64,000 nucleotides of DNA from Lytechinus variegatus (taxonomy: Eukaryota > Echinodermata > Echinoidea > Temnopleuroida > Toxopneustidae). The DNA lies in the NCBI RefSeq assembly GCF_018143015.1, contig NC_054752.1, positions 6,063,216-6,127,215 on the forward strand. The letters run 5' to 3'. Below the pieces are notes generated by a model, which saw nothing but the letters and a program-made list of their open reading frames with translations, was not told where the DNA came from and did no database searches. Positions 1 through 12,928 of the stretch are shown here, piece by piece. How positions within the stretch are numbered: position 1 is the stretch's first letter; each line of letters begins with the position of its first letter. A program made the position numbers and the translations under genes.

Positions 1-308
1 AAAGGATATTATTTCATGGGTTTTGTAAATATATCAGTACTAATAATCTGAGTCTTTGCTCTTAAACTCTTGCAAGCAGTGGTGAGCATGTTTGAATAAG
101 AATAATCCAAAGTGAAGCTTTAAATGTAAGTTGTATACCAGATTGAGCCAGCTTTATTGATATGTTGGTAAAATTGACAATTAGATATTATAAATCTATA
201 TGCTTTATACAATTAGCAACAGTTTTAATCTTACACCTTTTGATTTCAATGTTTTTTGCAACTTTGGTAAAATTTTGTATTTCATTTTTCCCCCCTCTCT
301 TTTTGCAG

Positions 309-452
309 GCCAAATCTTTTGTCCACAGTCCCAGTGGGTTATGTTTAGAAAAAGCCAGTGGCGGGAAGGACACGCCCAGCGTCGCCAAGTGCAATGGGTC
401 ACCGGGGCAACAGTGGGAGTTGATTGACATCTCCATGACGTCTGGGCGGTAG
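309..452 (+). CDS. GALNT: Polypeptide N-acetylgalactosaminyltransferase, terminal exon (C-terminal lectin domain)
   Basis: This is the last coding exon of a gene whose body lies left of the window. A pyrimidine-rich acceptor ending in TTTTGCAG precedes 309, the frame is open in phase 0, and TAG is at 450-452. The 47 residues contain SGLCLEKASGGKD, a cysteine in VAKCNGS and the QQWEL signature. This is the layout of the last (gamma) repeat of a ricin B-type trefoil: a CL(D/E) motif, a second cysteine and a QxW motif. In GALNT enzymes this lectin domain follows the GT-A catalytic domain in the Golgi lumen and helps choose glycopeptide substrates for mucin-type O-glycosylation. The family call rests on this short domain only. 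Another ricin-B lectin protein is possible, but the position at the extreme C-terminus, ending shortly after QQW, fits GALNT best. Confidence 0.8.
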   Translation, partial: AKSFVHSPSGLCLEKASGGKDTPSVAKCNGSPGQQWELIDISMTSGR

Positions 453-1139
453 CCCCGCCTACTCTCAGCTCTTGGAGAAAGAGTTGAATGAACTTTTCTT
501 GCCTTTGAGGATCAACAGGTTCCCATAACACAAAGGATAGCAATTAATCGTAAACTTGATTTTCACGATTACTTGTACACTGTAGTCAATGCAATCAATC
601 AGAGAAAAATCTTCTAAATCTTTGTGTTATGGGCCCCTGTAGTTATATTCGAATCTGTGAGTCCAGTAACTGACTAATCTATGTACTACACGTGACTAGA
701 AGTGAGAGGACACCATAGACTTATGCATTTGACGTCATGACGTAACGTAATAGCGCCCTCCCTCAGAGGATATAGGAGTGTACATAAACATTGTTGTCAG
801 AGATGCGCCAGCTGCAGATCACCAACGAACGTGAGACAGTGGCTTTGGCTTTTATGAGATGACAATAACGCATTAATTGTCTATGGGTTACTGGGACCTG
901 TATGGACTGATTCCGCCCACCTGATAGCAAGGAGAGATGCTCTCCGATCCTTTTTCTATTCATAGCACAGGAAATAATTGGGATGATGTACTGATAAATG
1001 ATCTCAGCCTCGTGGAGTTGGTTTTTATTGTGTCTTGTAGGAATAACAATGATTAGAATTAAGATGAGAGAAATGGATCCATTACTTACAGGAAAGTATG
1101 GTCCATGCCCAAAGCCTTTGGGAACTAACAGTAGTAGGT
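453..1139. other. Probable 3' UTR / flank of the GALNT gene
   Basis: There is no convincing ORF. The stretch follows the GALNT stop codon directly and is probably its 3' untranslated region. I see no obvious AATAAA close to the stop, so the transcript end is not placed. Confidence 0.4.
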
Positions 1140-1530
1140 AATGGGTTAAGCAGAAGGTAATGGGTTAAGCTATTGATTACAGAATTCTGTAATCAACAGC
1201 TTAACCCATTACCTACTGGAACCATATGGTCCTTTTAAAAAGCCAACGGGAGCTACAGAATTCTGTAATCAGCAGCTTAACCCATTGCCTTTTGGAACCA
1301 TATGGTCCTTTTAAAAAGCCTATGGGAACTACAGAATTCTGTAATCAAAAGCTTAATCCATTGACCTCTGGAACCATATGGTCCTTTTAAAAAGCCAATG
1401 GGAACTACAGAATTCTGTAATCAACAGCTTAACCCATTGACCCCTGGAACCATATGGTTCCTGTATAAATCCTATGAAAATAGAATTCATTAGTGTACAG
1501 GTTAACCCACTGCCAACTCGACCAGTAGCC
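1140..1530. repeat. 76-bp tandem repeat with an inverted first unit
   Basis: About four and a half direct copies of a unit of roughly 76 bp. Each carries GAATTCTGTAATCA, then AGCTTAACCCATT, then GGAACCATATGGTCC. The left edge (about 1135-1195) holds the AATGGGTTAA block in opposite orientation, so a hairpin can form there. Later copies are diverged. Confidence 0.8.
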
Positions 1531-1984
1531 AATGGGTTGATGATCTGACACATGATGTTATTAATGTTCTGTTACTATAGAAGTCATTGATAAAGAAGGG
1601 ATAATCATGAAGATTTTGTAATAATTCATGATTTTCGTCAACTCTCATGAATTTTTTCTATCTGTCCTTGTCCATTTAATTACTTTCATTTGTCTTTTGA
1701 GAATCGATTGATCATCATTATAACCATTTTGGTTGATTTTTTCATGACCTTTCTTGTTTTATATAAGTATTTTGCATCATTGTTTGTGGGAGATGAATAG
1801 AGTACTATAAAATCACCTCAAACCTTGATAGGCTGATTTTTTTTATACATTAAGTAATGCAACTAATCCTACCTAATTCATCCTCAATATCAATCGCTAA
1901 GGTTTATGTTTATACAGGTTTCAGGGCTCTGATTGATAGTTATTGATTGATTGTGCTGTCCGTTTGTACCACGGATAGGAAATA

Positions 1985-2310
1985 ATAGCGACTTTCCGCA
2001 CTTACTTGGAGGAAACTCTCAACAACGCACCGTTTTCTTTGAAAATGCAATTAAAATCAAAATGGGAGATCTGAAAGGCTTTCGTTGAAAGTTGGTGGAC
2101 TGGGCCAGCAGATCGTCAAAGAATTGCACCGGACGAACAATTGCAAATATGTCGTTGTCCCGAGTCAAGAGATTCCGATGCTGACCCGGTCCACCAACTT
2201 TCGACAAGAGCCTATCAGCTCTCCATTGTGATATGACTTGCAGTTGCAAAGGAATTGGTGGAATTGTAGAGAGTATTCCCGACGTACATGTAAATGCGGA
2301 AAGTCCGGAA
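1985..2310. mobile_element. Foldback (MITE-like) element
   Basis: Two arms are mutually reverse complementary. The left arm starts near GACTTTCCGCA (1991) and includes GAAAGTTGGTGGAC. The right arm includes GTCCACCAACTTTC and ends near TGCGGAAAGTC (2306). Arms are about 130-150 bp with a short centre. There is no coding capacity. Confidence 0.65.
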
Positions 2311-2640
2311 TCAAGAGATCGTTCAGTCCCGCAATGGATCCGGAAGCGTTTTATGAGACCCAGATAAGAAATCTCCTTTTAGGATGTTATCTGATGAGAA
2401 TAATGTTCCAGTGAAAAAAACAAGAGAGCCCATGCTAATTGGACCATCGGAGAGAATGCCTTCCAAGATTTGATATTAGACATTGGACATCTTTTTCCTC
2501 CTCTACCTCGTTTTTTTCCCCTGTTCCACTTGCATATCGATAAAGCGATCTTTTGATTTGAAAAACAAAGGAACAGTGGAAATAACCTGTGCATGAATAG
2601 TGCCATTTGGAGACAAGTAGCATGGTCTTCGTTGGTAAAT

Positions 2641-3050
2641 AGTTTTAAAGAGAAATGCCAGTAGTTGCAGTAAACACTGATTTCATGAGAAAGTCTATAA
2701 AACCAGGCTCAATTGTCAGTATATCATCGAGGATCTAGATCTGGTAAAGTTACATAAACTGAACTTTGTGAAATCTTGAAATCTACGCTGAAAAATGTTC
2801 ACACTGAAGATCACCAACTCAAATAGGCACACGTGGGATAGTGTATTATTGCTAGAGTAAAGACCCGACGGAAGTGACCGTATCCGCGCTTATTTTGCTG
2901 ATTTCTCAGCAATTACACAATTCCTTCCAGAATCCTTGGCACATATTTTTATTCATATTTTTATTCATACAAACAGACACTTGGGTGGTCATTATATTAG
3001 ATTCTGTAAAAAGTCATTTTGAGATCGTTACCAATACTTAATTTATCTTT
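2641..3050 (+). repeat. Dispersed repeat, copy 1 (also at 4476-4875)
   Basis: Closely matches 4476-4875 in the same orientation. Shared landmarks include TTTCATGAGAAAGTCT, ATCATCGAGGATCTAGATCT and TGAAATCTTGAAATCTACGC. It is non-coding in all frames and is an unclassified interspersed repeat or local duplication. Confidence 0.7.
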
Positions 3051-3734
3051 AATTCACTGGTAAAGCATTGTACACATTTTACAGAAAATGCGTAGTGAAG
3101 ATAAAGAGATAAACTGGCCTTTCGGCATGGACAGATAAGGATTTTATTAGTTATGTTTGAAAATGACAAAATACTGTTAACAGCTACTGATATCATGGCA
3201 GGCGATTGGCTGTTAGGGATTCGCCATTAGACAGGTATGCTAAGTGAACGTTAGGAGAAAACCTAGTCAAGGTATAAGGAAAATCTGGCATTTCTAGACC
3301 GACAGATAATACTTTGGATGAGCTATGTAAAGTTTGGTCCAGTCTCTTGAAGCTTGTTTGTTGAAAAATTTTGAAGATCTGTTAAAAAGTACTGAGATCA
3401 TGACATGTGACTGGGTGGTAATGAATCCGTCATCTAAATTTTTCAGTAACAGAATTTACAAAGCAATGTTAGCTCTTTAATTACGAATATTCATCAAAAT
3501 TTGCCCACTGCGAATGTTGAACTAGAATTGATCATCCCCATAGATAGAAAGTTCCTCATGTTTTAAAAGTTGAAAGGAAAATTTAAGTCAATGATCATTT
3601 GAATTAGGCACCTTGACAAAAAGAAAGAGCCGTATCTTTACCACAGGAAACCTGCAAGAAGCTTTCCATTAAATACCAATTCTCTCATTTTATCATAGAC
3701 TAACCAAAGAGGAAAGTGTAAAAGCTGCTATAGA

Positions 3735-4146
3735 GATGAATAGGCCCAAATTCACCAAGGTGGTTTTGAAAACCCACGGTTGAGTCATGGTTTATGTAGA
3801 TTTCCTGTGTAATTACGCTTAATTTAGGGCGTATCGGGCACGTGTATAAAAATTGCCCAGTGCTGATGAGCGCTTTTGTCAAAGTGCGCCAAATTGACGT
3901 CTGTTACCATGGTAAGATACGCTATTTTATCCATAGTCCACTCTTCAAACAGTGGGTTCATGAATAAAATAGCGTGGATAACCATGGCAACAGGCGTCAA
4001 TTTGGCGCACTGTGACAAGAGCGCGCATTAGCATTGGAATTTTTTATATATACGTGGTAAAATACGCGCAATTTATACAGAAAACCTGCATAAACCATGG
4101 ACTCAACCATGGGTTTTCATAACCACCTTTGTGAATTCGGGCCATA
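3735..4146. mobile_element. Foldback element, about 410 bp
   Basis: A near-symmetrical inverted repeat. The left end reads GGCCCAAATTCACCAAGGTG and the right end reads its diverged reverse complement, CACCTTTGTGAATTCGGGCC. Matching internal blocks (AACCCATGGTT-like, GCGCCAAATTGACG, ACCATGG) pair across a centre near 3940. This is a typical non-autonomous foldback transposon. Confidence 0.75.
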
Positions 4147-4475
4147 ATGGCTGTATAGTGGGATTCCTGCTAACAGGCATTGCCTGGCATTCACTTTTGA
4201 CAAGTTGCCTCATTGAAAGCACAACGAGTAAATATTTGGTACAGAAATTGTGGAGAGTTGACTGAAATGAACACCTGAGCCAGTATTCAGTTTGATAATT
4301 GAGCTAAAAAATTTTAAGCATTTTAAATCCAAGTCAGCCCCCCCCCATCTGTCTGAAATCCATGAAGTCTAGCTTGCATGCAGTTATCATTTTGCCTCGT
4401 CAAATGTGCCCTCAGCAGTGCCCTGTCCACAGAGGATTATTCTATTGTTAATGAGGGTGCTGAGCATTTCTTGAC

Positions 4476-4875
4476 TTAAAGAGAAATTCCAGTATTTGCA
4501 GTAAACACTGGTTTCATGAGAAAGTCTGTAAAACAAGGCTTAATTGTCAGTATATCATCGAGGATCTAGATCTGGTACAGTTACATAAACTGAACTTTGT
4601 GAAATCTTGAAATCTACGCTGAAAAATGTTCAGACTTAAGATCCCCAACACAGATAAGCGCATGTGGGACAGTGTATGATTATTGCTTTGATTGTCCGGC
4701 CCGATGCTCTACCCAAATCCTTTGCTTATTTGCTGATTTCTCAGCAATTACACAATTTCTTGCAGAATCCTTTGGCACATACGTTTTATTTATAGAAACA
4801 GACACTTTGTTGGTCATTTCATTGGATTCTGTACGAACTCGTTTTGATATCGTTACCAAAACTAGCATTTACCTT
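4476..4875 (+). repeat. Dispersed repeat, copy 2
   Basis: Second copy of the repeat at 2641-3050, with shared blocks over about 390 bp and scattered substitutions. No protein signal. Confidence 0.7.
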
Positions 4876-4879
4876 TAAA

Positions 4880-7080
4880 GCTTGTGTATAGTTTTGGTAA
4901 ATCCACCAAAATGCACCTAACACTATTCCAATTCATTGCTAGCTAATATGAATGGATATGCCCTATAACAGTTATGATGTGGAGGATATGAAATGAAAAT
5001 GTGTTTTACAGGATAAATTTTGCGATTTTACATGGAAATTTAACTTTATCGGGTCACCCGATCAAATTAAAATATCTGTGTGTTTTTGTCTTTCAATTAA
5101 ATCCTATTCCAAATCATGGAATGGGCTGAAACTTTCAAGATATGTTCTTTGTCTGTAACTTTTGGATATCTAATCACTAAATTTATAAGATAAGTGCTTG
5201 AATGCCCATTTTTTAATTTGAAACAAGCATCACCGAGAGAGGGCGCTATATATCCAAGATTTGAATATTTGAAATTTTCTCAGAGAAGTGCAGTTGGAAA
5301 AATATCTAACGGTCTCTACGCTTCAGTAAGACTGTCATATTAGATGATATTCGATTATCAATCACATTATTGACCCTTTACCAAAGCTATACACAGGCTT
5401 TAAACTATGTGATGTCACATTGTTTATGTATAAGTATTTCCATAAATTAGCCCTGACAAATAAATACTTAGAATCCTGGATATAAGTGTTCTTCTTAGCC
5501 AAGTAAAATGCTAAGAATTGTACTTAGGCAATCAGCTCTCTGAATTGAATACCGGCCCTCGGAATTCACATTATCAACGTAAGAGGCCATCTGTAGAACA
5601 CGCTACAAAGGGCGGGTTGAGGGATTCCATATTTATTGGATTTTATGTAACATCGTGTGTGTGATTATGAGTGACAGTGATTATACTGCATGTACAAAAA
5701 TTATAAACACTTAATGTATTAACTATGCAGCAATCATAAATGTGATTTTTATCAAAATTTCTAAATGGCCGAAGGATTTTGTTGTATTTTTGTGTTATAT
5801 TTCTAGTTTCTTTCATTAGGTTTAATAATCAATCACTTGTTTCTTCTCTCATGGCTTGCTTTGTTTGTAATGTTTTTTGTTTGTTTTTAATTGCCTCTTC
5901 TGCGATAATGAAAGAGGCTCTAATTTTACATTGTATTTAATAGTTTCGGACTGTTGTTTGATACAAAACAATGTCTGAAAAATGTTCTTGACGTTCAAAT
6001 TTTTCAGATTTAGTTTTCACTTATTTTTCTGATATTTAGCTATTGAAAGATTATGAAATGAAGTGGCTCTTAATTGTTATTTGTTATATTTTTGTCGTAA
6101 TGTAACTCTTACTCTATGAATACACATATCTGCAACACTTAACTAAATTGAAGGAATTTGGTTGAGTAAATTACATATAAATCCGTCAATGTTTTTTATG
6201 ACATTCATGTTATTGTTATGAAACCCTTTTTGTTTGTGTCACTAATATGTATGCCTATATGTATGTTTGATATTTTCTTGGAAATTTGCCTTTGTTGAAT
6301 TATAATGTTATGATAATGGAATTAAGTTCATTTTTTCTTCAAGAAAACTACTTTTACGCTACAAAATTAGGTATTAAGCCTTATGGAATAAGAAATGCAT
6401 TTTTGTCAGTTGCAAGGAAGTATTTTTGAATGAGCCTATATTGAGTGCTGCACGTAGAAGAAAGCGTCCTTTATGGTGGAAAACTATCTTCCTTTTCTAC
6501 AGGAACCTGTAGTCATTTATGAAAATACTCAACCCATTTTGATTTTCTGTTTTTATTATAGGTATTGTCCACAAGAAAGAAAAATATTCATAGGGAAAAA
6601 GAAAGTAAAAAAATATTTCAACATGCTCTGCAACTTTATGCTCCTTCCGCTCCAAGTATTTAGTCGTGCATTACAAACAAGATTGAAGAAATTCTAAGAG
6701 TTTGTTATAAAAAGTACAGGAACTGTTAAAAGCTACTGATAACATGGTCACTCATATGACAGTAGATTTGACTTAACATTTCTCAAGCCCACTGTTATTA
6801 CCCAAATATCCATAATGAAATTTTGCACATAAAATTGAATTGTGACATAGTAGTCGTACAATGTCAAAATAAGTAAAAAAAACCTTGAATTGAACTAAGT
6901 ACTGTAGAATCCCTTCAGTCTTATTGAGGATGCACAATGGTACATGTATATTCCATGTAAAATATTAAAACTTTGTCATATTCTATCTGTTCATTTACCA
7001 AACACCAAAGTACATATGGAGACCGATAAATAGGTCTACTTCTGTCAGGGATATGCTCCGCTGAGACCTCGTCTGGCTCC
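4880..7080. other. AT-rich non-coding stretch
   Basis: AT-rich sequence with stops in every frame and no recognised gene or repeat. A 74-codon ORF at 6473-6697 has no family signature and no convincing splice context. Confidence 0.5.
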
Positions 7081-7084
7081 GCGG

Positions 7085-7632
7085 CATCCCCTCTGTCAAT
7101 AGCCCGATGACGACCATTGGGCTCGTAATGGTGGAGCAAACAACCGCCGCTTAACTACAGCATCTATGGAGTAAGGATGCGCTTTTGTACCCTTCTCGAT
7201 AACTCCTAAATTTTGCTTTTTGACGGGGTAAAAGGGAAGAAATAAATAAAGATAAATTTATATTAAATACATTCAGCATACCACCTTTCCAAAAAAATAT
7301 GCCCAAAAATAGCAAATTTTGATGACAAATAGATAAGGATCAGCCAGGTTCTTCTTCAATTGCCATCAGCGGAGCTACAGCTGAGCTGTAGCTGGCGAGG
7401 ATCTTTGAAGAACCTGGTTGATCCGGATCTGTTTGTCATCAAAATTCGCTATTTTCCAACATATTTTTCAGAAAGGTGGAAATCTGTTTGTATTTGATAA
7501 AATTTAGGATTAATCGAGGAGGGTGCAAAAGCGCACCCTTTCTCCATAGACGCTGTAGTTAAGCAGCGGTTGTTTGCTCCACCATTACAAGCCCAATGGC
7601 CGTCATTCGTCTGTGTAGGAGGAAAAAAAATC
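7085..7632. mobile_element. Large foldback element, about 540 bp
   Basis: An inverted repeat with arms of about 260 bp around a perfect centre near 7380 (CTACAGCTGAGCTGTAG). The left arm has GGTGGAGCAAACAACCG; the right arm has CGGTTGTTTGCTCCACC. Further pairs include TTCTTCAA/TTGAAGAA and TTTGATGACAAA/TTTGTCATCAAA. Confidence 0.8.
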
Positions 7633-8526
7633 ATAAATTTAAAAAAAAACTCCTCTGTAACAGCAGATTTTTAAGTCTAATACTAAAGGTACTTACTGTT
7701 TCTTGAATTATGATAGGTAGGGCTCGCTGAAGGAAGCGTTGTGTTTACTTTTTTTGCTATGGGATCCTACCTTCTCAGGATGGTTTAAAGACGGGTGAAA
7801 TGTCCTTGAATAAATGTGAATTATTAAAAAAACTATTTCACCATCTCTTTTAAATTGAGAATGGAAACAAATACCTCATTTTTTTTAATAGTAGACCTAA
7901 GTTTTACAAGAGAACCTCAATGCATGAAATTTTGTAGAGAATCATTAAGAGATTTTACAGTCAAAGAGTACATTATTTCTAGTTCCAATCAATGAATTCT
8001 AATTGATATATACTTCAATCTTGTCAAGTTTTGCTGATAGAGACTCACATGTAATCTAGAATTTTAATGATTGATTATTCTCATACTGCTCTACAGTTAG
8101 CCCATTTGAAAACTTAGAAAATAAATCAAGTTGGCCTGCACCTGATGTAGAAATTATGCAAATTCATGCAGTAGCAAATATATCTAAGACTAAATATAGA
8201 ACCAAAGAAATTGTAAAAAAAATAATAAAGAATAATTTAGATAAACTATGTGGCTAAGAAGTGAGAACATTCTATGCTGTTGATCTATTAAATCCCCCAC
8301 CCCTTAAAAAAAAAAATAAGAATGAATAAAAAAATTTGAAAAAACATCTCTTGGGATATATCCTTTGACCCCAGGATTAAGTGGAAAGAAATGTGCATGT
8401 TGGTTTCCATGACGATTTTAGAATCATATGTTGAGAACAATCTAAGGCCATTTATTTATTTTTTGTTACCCCAATGCCCTGCCTCCCTCATTTTTTTTTT
8501 TTTTTTTTTTTTGGGGGGGGTTGTTT

Positions 8527-8895
8527 TAGCCGTGGTGTAGTGGCTCTGACTCTCACTTTGTAAACAGAGGGTCATGTGTTCAAATCCCACCAGGGTCTGG
8601 CACCCTTTGCCAAGGCATTTATCCACACTTTGCCACTCTCCACCCAGGTGCTAAATGGGTACCCGGTAGGGTGTGAAAGTCATTGTAGCTTGTCCAGTAC
8701 TGTGTGTGCCTCATCGGCGACTGACTGGAATACTCCCTAGGGAGTGGAGGATGTGCACACATTGTGTGCGGGAATGACTGATTGAATCCGATGACCGGGG
8801 TAATAATATATCTGTAAAGCGCTTAGACACATCGTTTCGATGTCTTAAGCGCAATATAAAAAAGCTTATTGTTGTTATTATTATTATTATTAATC
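8527..8895 (+). mobile_element. tRNA-derived SINE
   Basis: The 5' part resembles a Pol III tRNA promoter: an A-box-like AGCCGTGGTGTAGTGG and a B-box-like GTGTTCAAATCCC spaced as in a tRNA. A unique body follows, ending with GTAAAGCGCTTAGACA and a short microsatellite tail of TTATTATTATT. Not a functional tRNA, because acceptor-stem pairing is absent. Confidence 0.75.
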
Positions 8896-10115
8896 TCCTC
8901 TTGGGTTTATTTCCTCACCAACATTTATGTAGCAACCAAAATTCCATGTTGATTTTCATGACATGATGGTTAAATCTAATTCCTAATTGGAGAAAAGTTG
9001 GCAAATTTACCCGAGGTGTTTTATGAATTTTGTGTGGTGTGCCTTTCTAATACAGTTCATTGTTAACAAGACAGTTTGAATCTATTAGAACTTTGATGGA
9101 GTCATTAAAGTAAAGTAATTTATTTGTTCAAATGTGTTGTTCTATTCTGTTCAGCTGAAATCTTCTGCTAGCCTTTGACATGAATGTTTTTGTGACTTTG
9201 ATCATCAAAGCTGTTGGAAATGCTTTTGTGTTTATTTAATTCTAGGTAGGATGTACTGTTGATAAGATTATGGGGGGGGGGGTGTGAAAACATAATGCAA
9301 TTATGTTCTAACACAAATTCATGATGCAAATACCATGGCAACAGAGAATTTAAGGCCTTGCATAACATTTCTTAATATTTTTGTTTAAAATATATAATTT
9401 GTATTTAAAAAACGCAGTGAAGATAAAGAGGTGGGTGAAAGATAGAACAACTCAGACTTATAATTATAAGTACCCACCAAAAGAGAATGGTCTTTCAGGT
9501 GTACATTTTGGAGTTTGATTTTAGCATATTTAATCTTGTTATTGATTTCTTCCTTTTTGTGATTATTTGACTATGTAGTCATGCTAAGTGATAGATGTTA
9601 GGAATATCTAAGGCTGTAAAATATCAATTGGAAGGCAAGTCATTAAGGTTTTGATACAATTCGGGAGATATACCTATTCATATTAAGATACTTGTTGTAT
9701 AGTATGAATAAGGAGTAAACTTGTTAATTGTTCTTTAAAATGGGAGTGTCTTTAATAATTTGTAGACATTGCACCAATTTATATTGGGCAACCAACTTGT
9801 ATGTAAGAAATTGTTTGAAATATACCATTTGTGGGTTATGTGCTTTTTTAGGTCATGGCATACAAGATATAGTCCTTACTACATTTTTTTAAATGGAAGG
9901 CCAGTGCCGTTCACATCCCCCTTGTCATACACATTCCATCCAAAGAGTCGAGGAAATTCATAATGTGAACAGCTCCGTTGTGTTATCCTTTATATAACTA
10001 TACACGATGGAATGACTTTATATTTCCAAGAAATGATGTGAGTGTATGTGCACTAGTATATTGATTTACATACGTGGGGTGCTCTTACAGAGGTCAAGAG
10101 CCATCATGTCTTTTA

Positions 10116-10255
10116 CACAGCAAATAGTGTTTAACACCTGTGGGAATTTTACACCATTGGTTGTAACTTTTACACTCTATGTTCTTAGGTCCAGTCTCTA
10201 AGGTGTGTTTTAACACCTCGCGGTGTGGTCCTCTAGAGATATGGTGTCAGTTTTA
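10116..10255. mobile_element. Family B 'ACACC' element, truncated copy
   Basis: A partial, diverged member of the family also seen at 24811, 37556 and 43865. It keeps the GTGTTTAACACC, GTTGTAACTTTTACACTCT and GTGTGGTCCTCT blocks and breaks off at GTCAGTTTTAA, where the next element begins. Confidence 0.65.
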
Positions 10256-10745
10256 ATCCTAAGAAGACGGGGGGATGGGGGACTGATTCAACCACCCTCA
10301 ACATTTTTCGCGATAAATCCACCCAAAATTACTCAAAAATGTGAATGTGTGCAAATAGTGCTTTTAGCCAAAATTCATAAATGTATCATTATTTTTCCTT
10401 TCATTGATTAAAAACAATTGATTCCATCTTGATTGTGGTCAAAATAAAATACATAGGAAAAAAAATGTGTTGTTGAATTTTTGTAGAAGTACATTTGATC
10501 AGATCCCTATAGAGAGTCTGTGTACCAAAAATTTACATTTTAGGGTCATCATTTAGTTGATTAGAGCAAACTTTTGATTTTACGCATAAATTAGCAATTA
10601 TATTTTTTTGCAGAATTTTATCTTAAAGTTTTTAGATTATCCCATGGGTGACGTGCATACCAATTTTCATCGCGATCACATCAATGGCCACGACCATAAG
10701 GGGGGCTGAATAAGCCCCCCCCCCACCCTGTCTTCTTAGGCATCT
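10256..10745. mobile_element. Foldback element with CCTAAGAAGAC ends
   Basis: The left end CCTAAGAAGACGGGGGG is mirrored at the right by CACCCTGTCTTCTTAGG, about 480 bp apart. The interior is AT-rich and non-coding. It abuts the truncated family B copy, which suggests it inserted into or next to it. Confidence 0.6.
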
Positions 10746-10894
10746 ATTTAGGGTCAACAGTGTCCTTTACATATTTCCATCGTAGAGACTTACAATGGGG
10801 ACTGCGGAGAAGGGGCTGTGATAGACCCAGTGCAGTATCTTTGCTAAAAGACTTGGCACCGCCATTTTGTTATGGTGCTTTAATGGCACACTAT

Positions 10895-11113
10895 ACACTG
10901 CAAAAACTGGTGTTGATTTAACACCAGCTTGAATCTTTGTATGTCCACACCAGAGAAGTGTTAACAACACCGGTTTGGTATTGGTCTAACACCAGATATG
11001 TGTTTATATAACACCAAATAGTATTAAAAGAGCATCGGTTTGATTCCAAACTGGTGTTGACATATATAGATTCTGGGCTGGTGTTAAATCAACACCAGAG
11101 TTTTTTGCAGTAT
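10895..11113. mobile_element. Family A 'CACTGCAAAAACT' MITE, copy 1
   Basis: A palindromic element. The left end is ACACTGCAAAAACTGG followed by TGTTGATTTAACACCAG; the right end is CTGGTGTTAAATCAACACC followed by a degenerate TTTTTTGCAGTAT. Related copies are at 40049, 52934, 56244, 58179 and 62368. There is no ORF, so it is non-autonomous. Confidence 0.8.
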
Positions 11114-11119
11114 ATAAGT

Positions 11120-12640
11120 ATAGTATTGATAAGCAACAAAGGGGCTATATGATTAATATGTTAACTTTCTTTGTTGTTTGTGATTTTGTAATCGATTCTT
11201 ATACCAGTACTCTTTGTGTGTTGTACTATTTACTTGAAACAAAGATATTTAATTATAAAAAAATGGTAAATAAAACAAAGAAAATATATTCTATTTACCT
11301 TTCAAGTTCATGTATATGTAAAAGATTTATATCATGGCATGAACTGTTCTTTTTATTATGTAAAACTAGTTAATAAAAATTATTATTTTGTTTTCATTCA
11401 TGGGACAATAGATCCCTGCCATGTGAACAATGTATATACTCGTACTAAGAAGGATTTACTTTGCCTTTTTCATTAACATTTGCTTATAAAAGAATTTTGC
11501 AGTATTTTGGCTCATAATCATGCCATTTTGATTAAATTCGAGTAGTTCCTCCGTTAGTGTATTTTTGATACAGTGAGTAACTTGCTGTTTTCTCTCCCTT
11601 TTTATAGCCATTTTGTAGCTTTTTGACAAATGGGTAGAAAACGGTACATTTTGTCGATTTGAACTGTATCTACTAAAGGAATTTAAAAAACTATCTTGGT
11701 ACTTTCGATTATTATGTAAAAGATACTGATTTGTTCCTCATTATTTAAGATAATGAAAAAAGGTCAGAAAAGAAAGGGATGTCATTTCGGAAGGATTTTG
11801 GAATCGATTGCTTCTCTCTTTTAATTAAAATGGATATGTATTATGAACAATAATGCTGATCATAGATTTATGTGGAAAAGAAGGAAAAAAGGATTATGAT
11901 CATTTCGAATATTTCACTTCAATTTTAGTCACTAAATTCCAGTCCCTTTTTATTATTTCAACACCTAATTTGCATTGCTCTACTGAAATTATTCTTTTTC
12001 ACTTTTTCCAATTCTGTGTTTGTAGTTAATCTTGTTGACTTTTAAATTGCAATTTATATGTCATTCTGTTAGATGTTTTATATATTTTGAGAAATGTCTT
12101 TATTTCATTCTCTAGTTAAATGCAAATGTGAATAACTGTTGTTCATTTTTTTTGTTATGTTGCTTTGTATACATTTCTTTAAATTTTCATTATAATAATA
12201 GAGTAATCTTGGATATGACAATGGAATCCTTTAACAAATTTCCTATCTAGATATTGTGTAATAATTTGAGTTTGTGGATTTTCATGCTATTTTTCCCCTT
12301 CATTTTATATCTGAGTTTGATTGCATTTATATATATCTCTATTTTTCCTGCAAGATTCAGGTTTAAGTAAACTGCAGGAGAAATGAAAAATGCTTTGAAT
12401 TTGTAATGATTGATATTCATTGAAAGATGATTAAAATAATGTTGTGCAAATAAAGCGAATTTACAAAAAAGAGAAAATGTTGTTTTATCTAATTGTATAC
12501 TATTTGAGTTTAACCTTTTGTTTTGTTAAAGGAGAGCGAATTGTACAAACAGTATAATTATGCTGTTTCTCATTGACTGTGTGTATTGAATGGCTATAAC
12601 GTTTTATAAAAATTTGCATACAGAAAGAATATTTTCAAGA
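11120..12640. other. AT-rich non-coding stretch
   Basis: Strongly AT-rich, with no ORF of note and no recognised repeat. Several AATAAA-type hexamers occur (for example CAAATAAAGCG near 12448). They could end an upstream transcript, but none is specific. Confidence 0.4.
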
Positions 12641-12649
12641 GTAAATGAG

Positions 12650-12738
12650 GGAAATGGAGAGTGGAGAGAGAGAGAGAAGGGGAGGGAAATAAGAAAAGGA
12701 GGAGGGGAGAGGGAGAGAGACGGCTGAGAGAGAGTAGT
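12650..12738. repeat. (GA)n-rich purine tract
   Basis: Simple purine repeat of GAGA and GGAG units on the + strand. Confidence 0.8.
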
Positions 12739-12787
12739 CTACAAATGTAGACCCACATCTGCAGTGTGTGTACCTCAGCTGATTCAT

Positions 12788-12928
12788 CGAGTCTGCATAG
12801 CAGACTATGTCTACTGAGGCTGCAGAAGTGGAATGGCTCGCTTCGCTCGCCCTTTCAGGCTGGTTTGCTTCGCAAACCAGTAGCAGATCCCACCTCACGA
12901 GCCATTCAGAGTCTGCATAGCAGACTAG
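12788..12928. repeat. Nested palindrome cluster
   Basis: The 17-base palindrome AGTCTGCATAGCAGACT occurs twice, at 12790-12806 and 12910-12926, flanking an inverted pair AATGGCTCG/CGAGCCATT. In the middle is a hairpin, CTGGTTTGCTTCGCAAACCAG (about 12860-12880). The whole 140-bp unit can fold into a cruciform. Confidence 0.7.
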
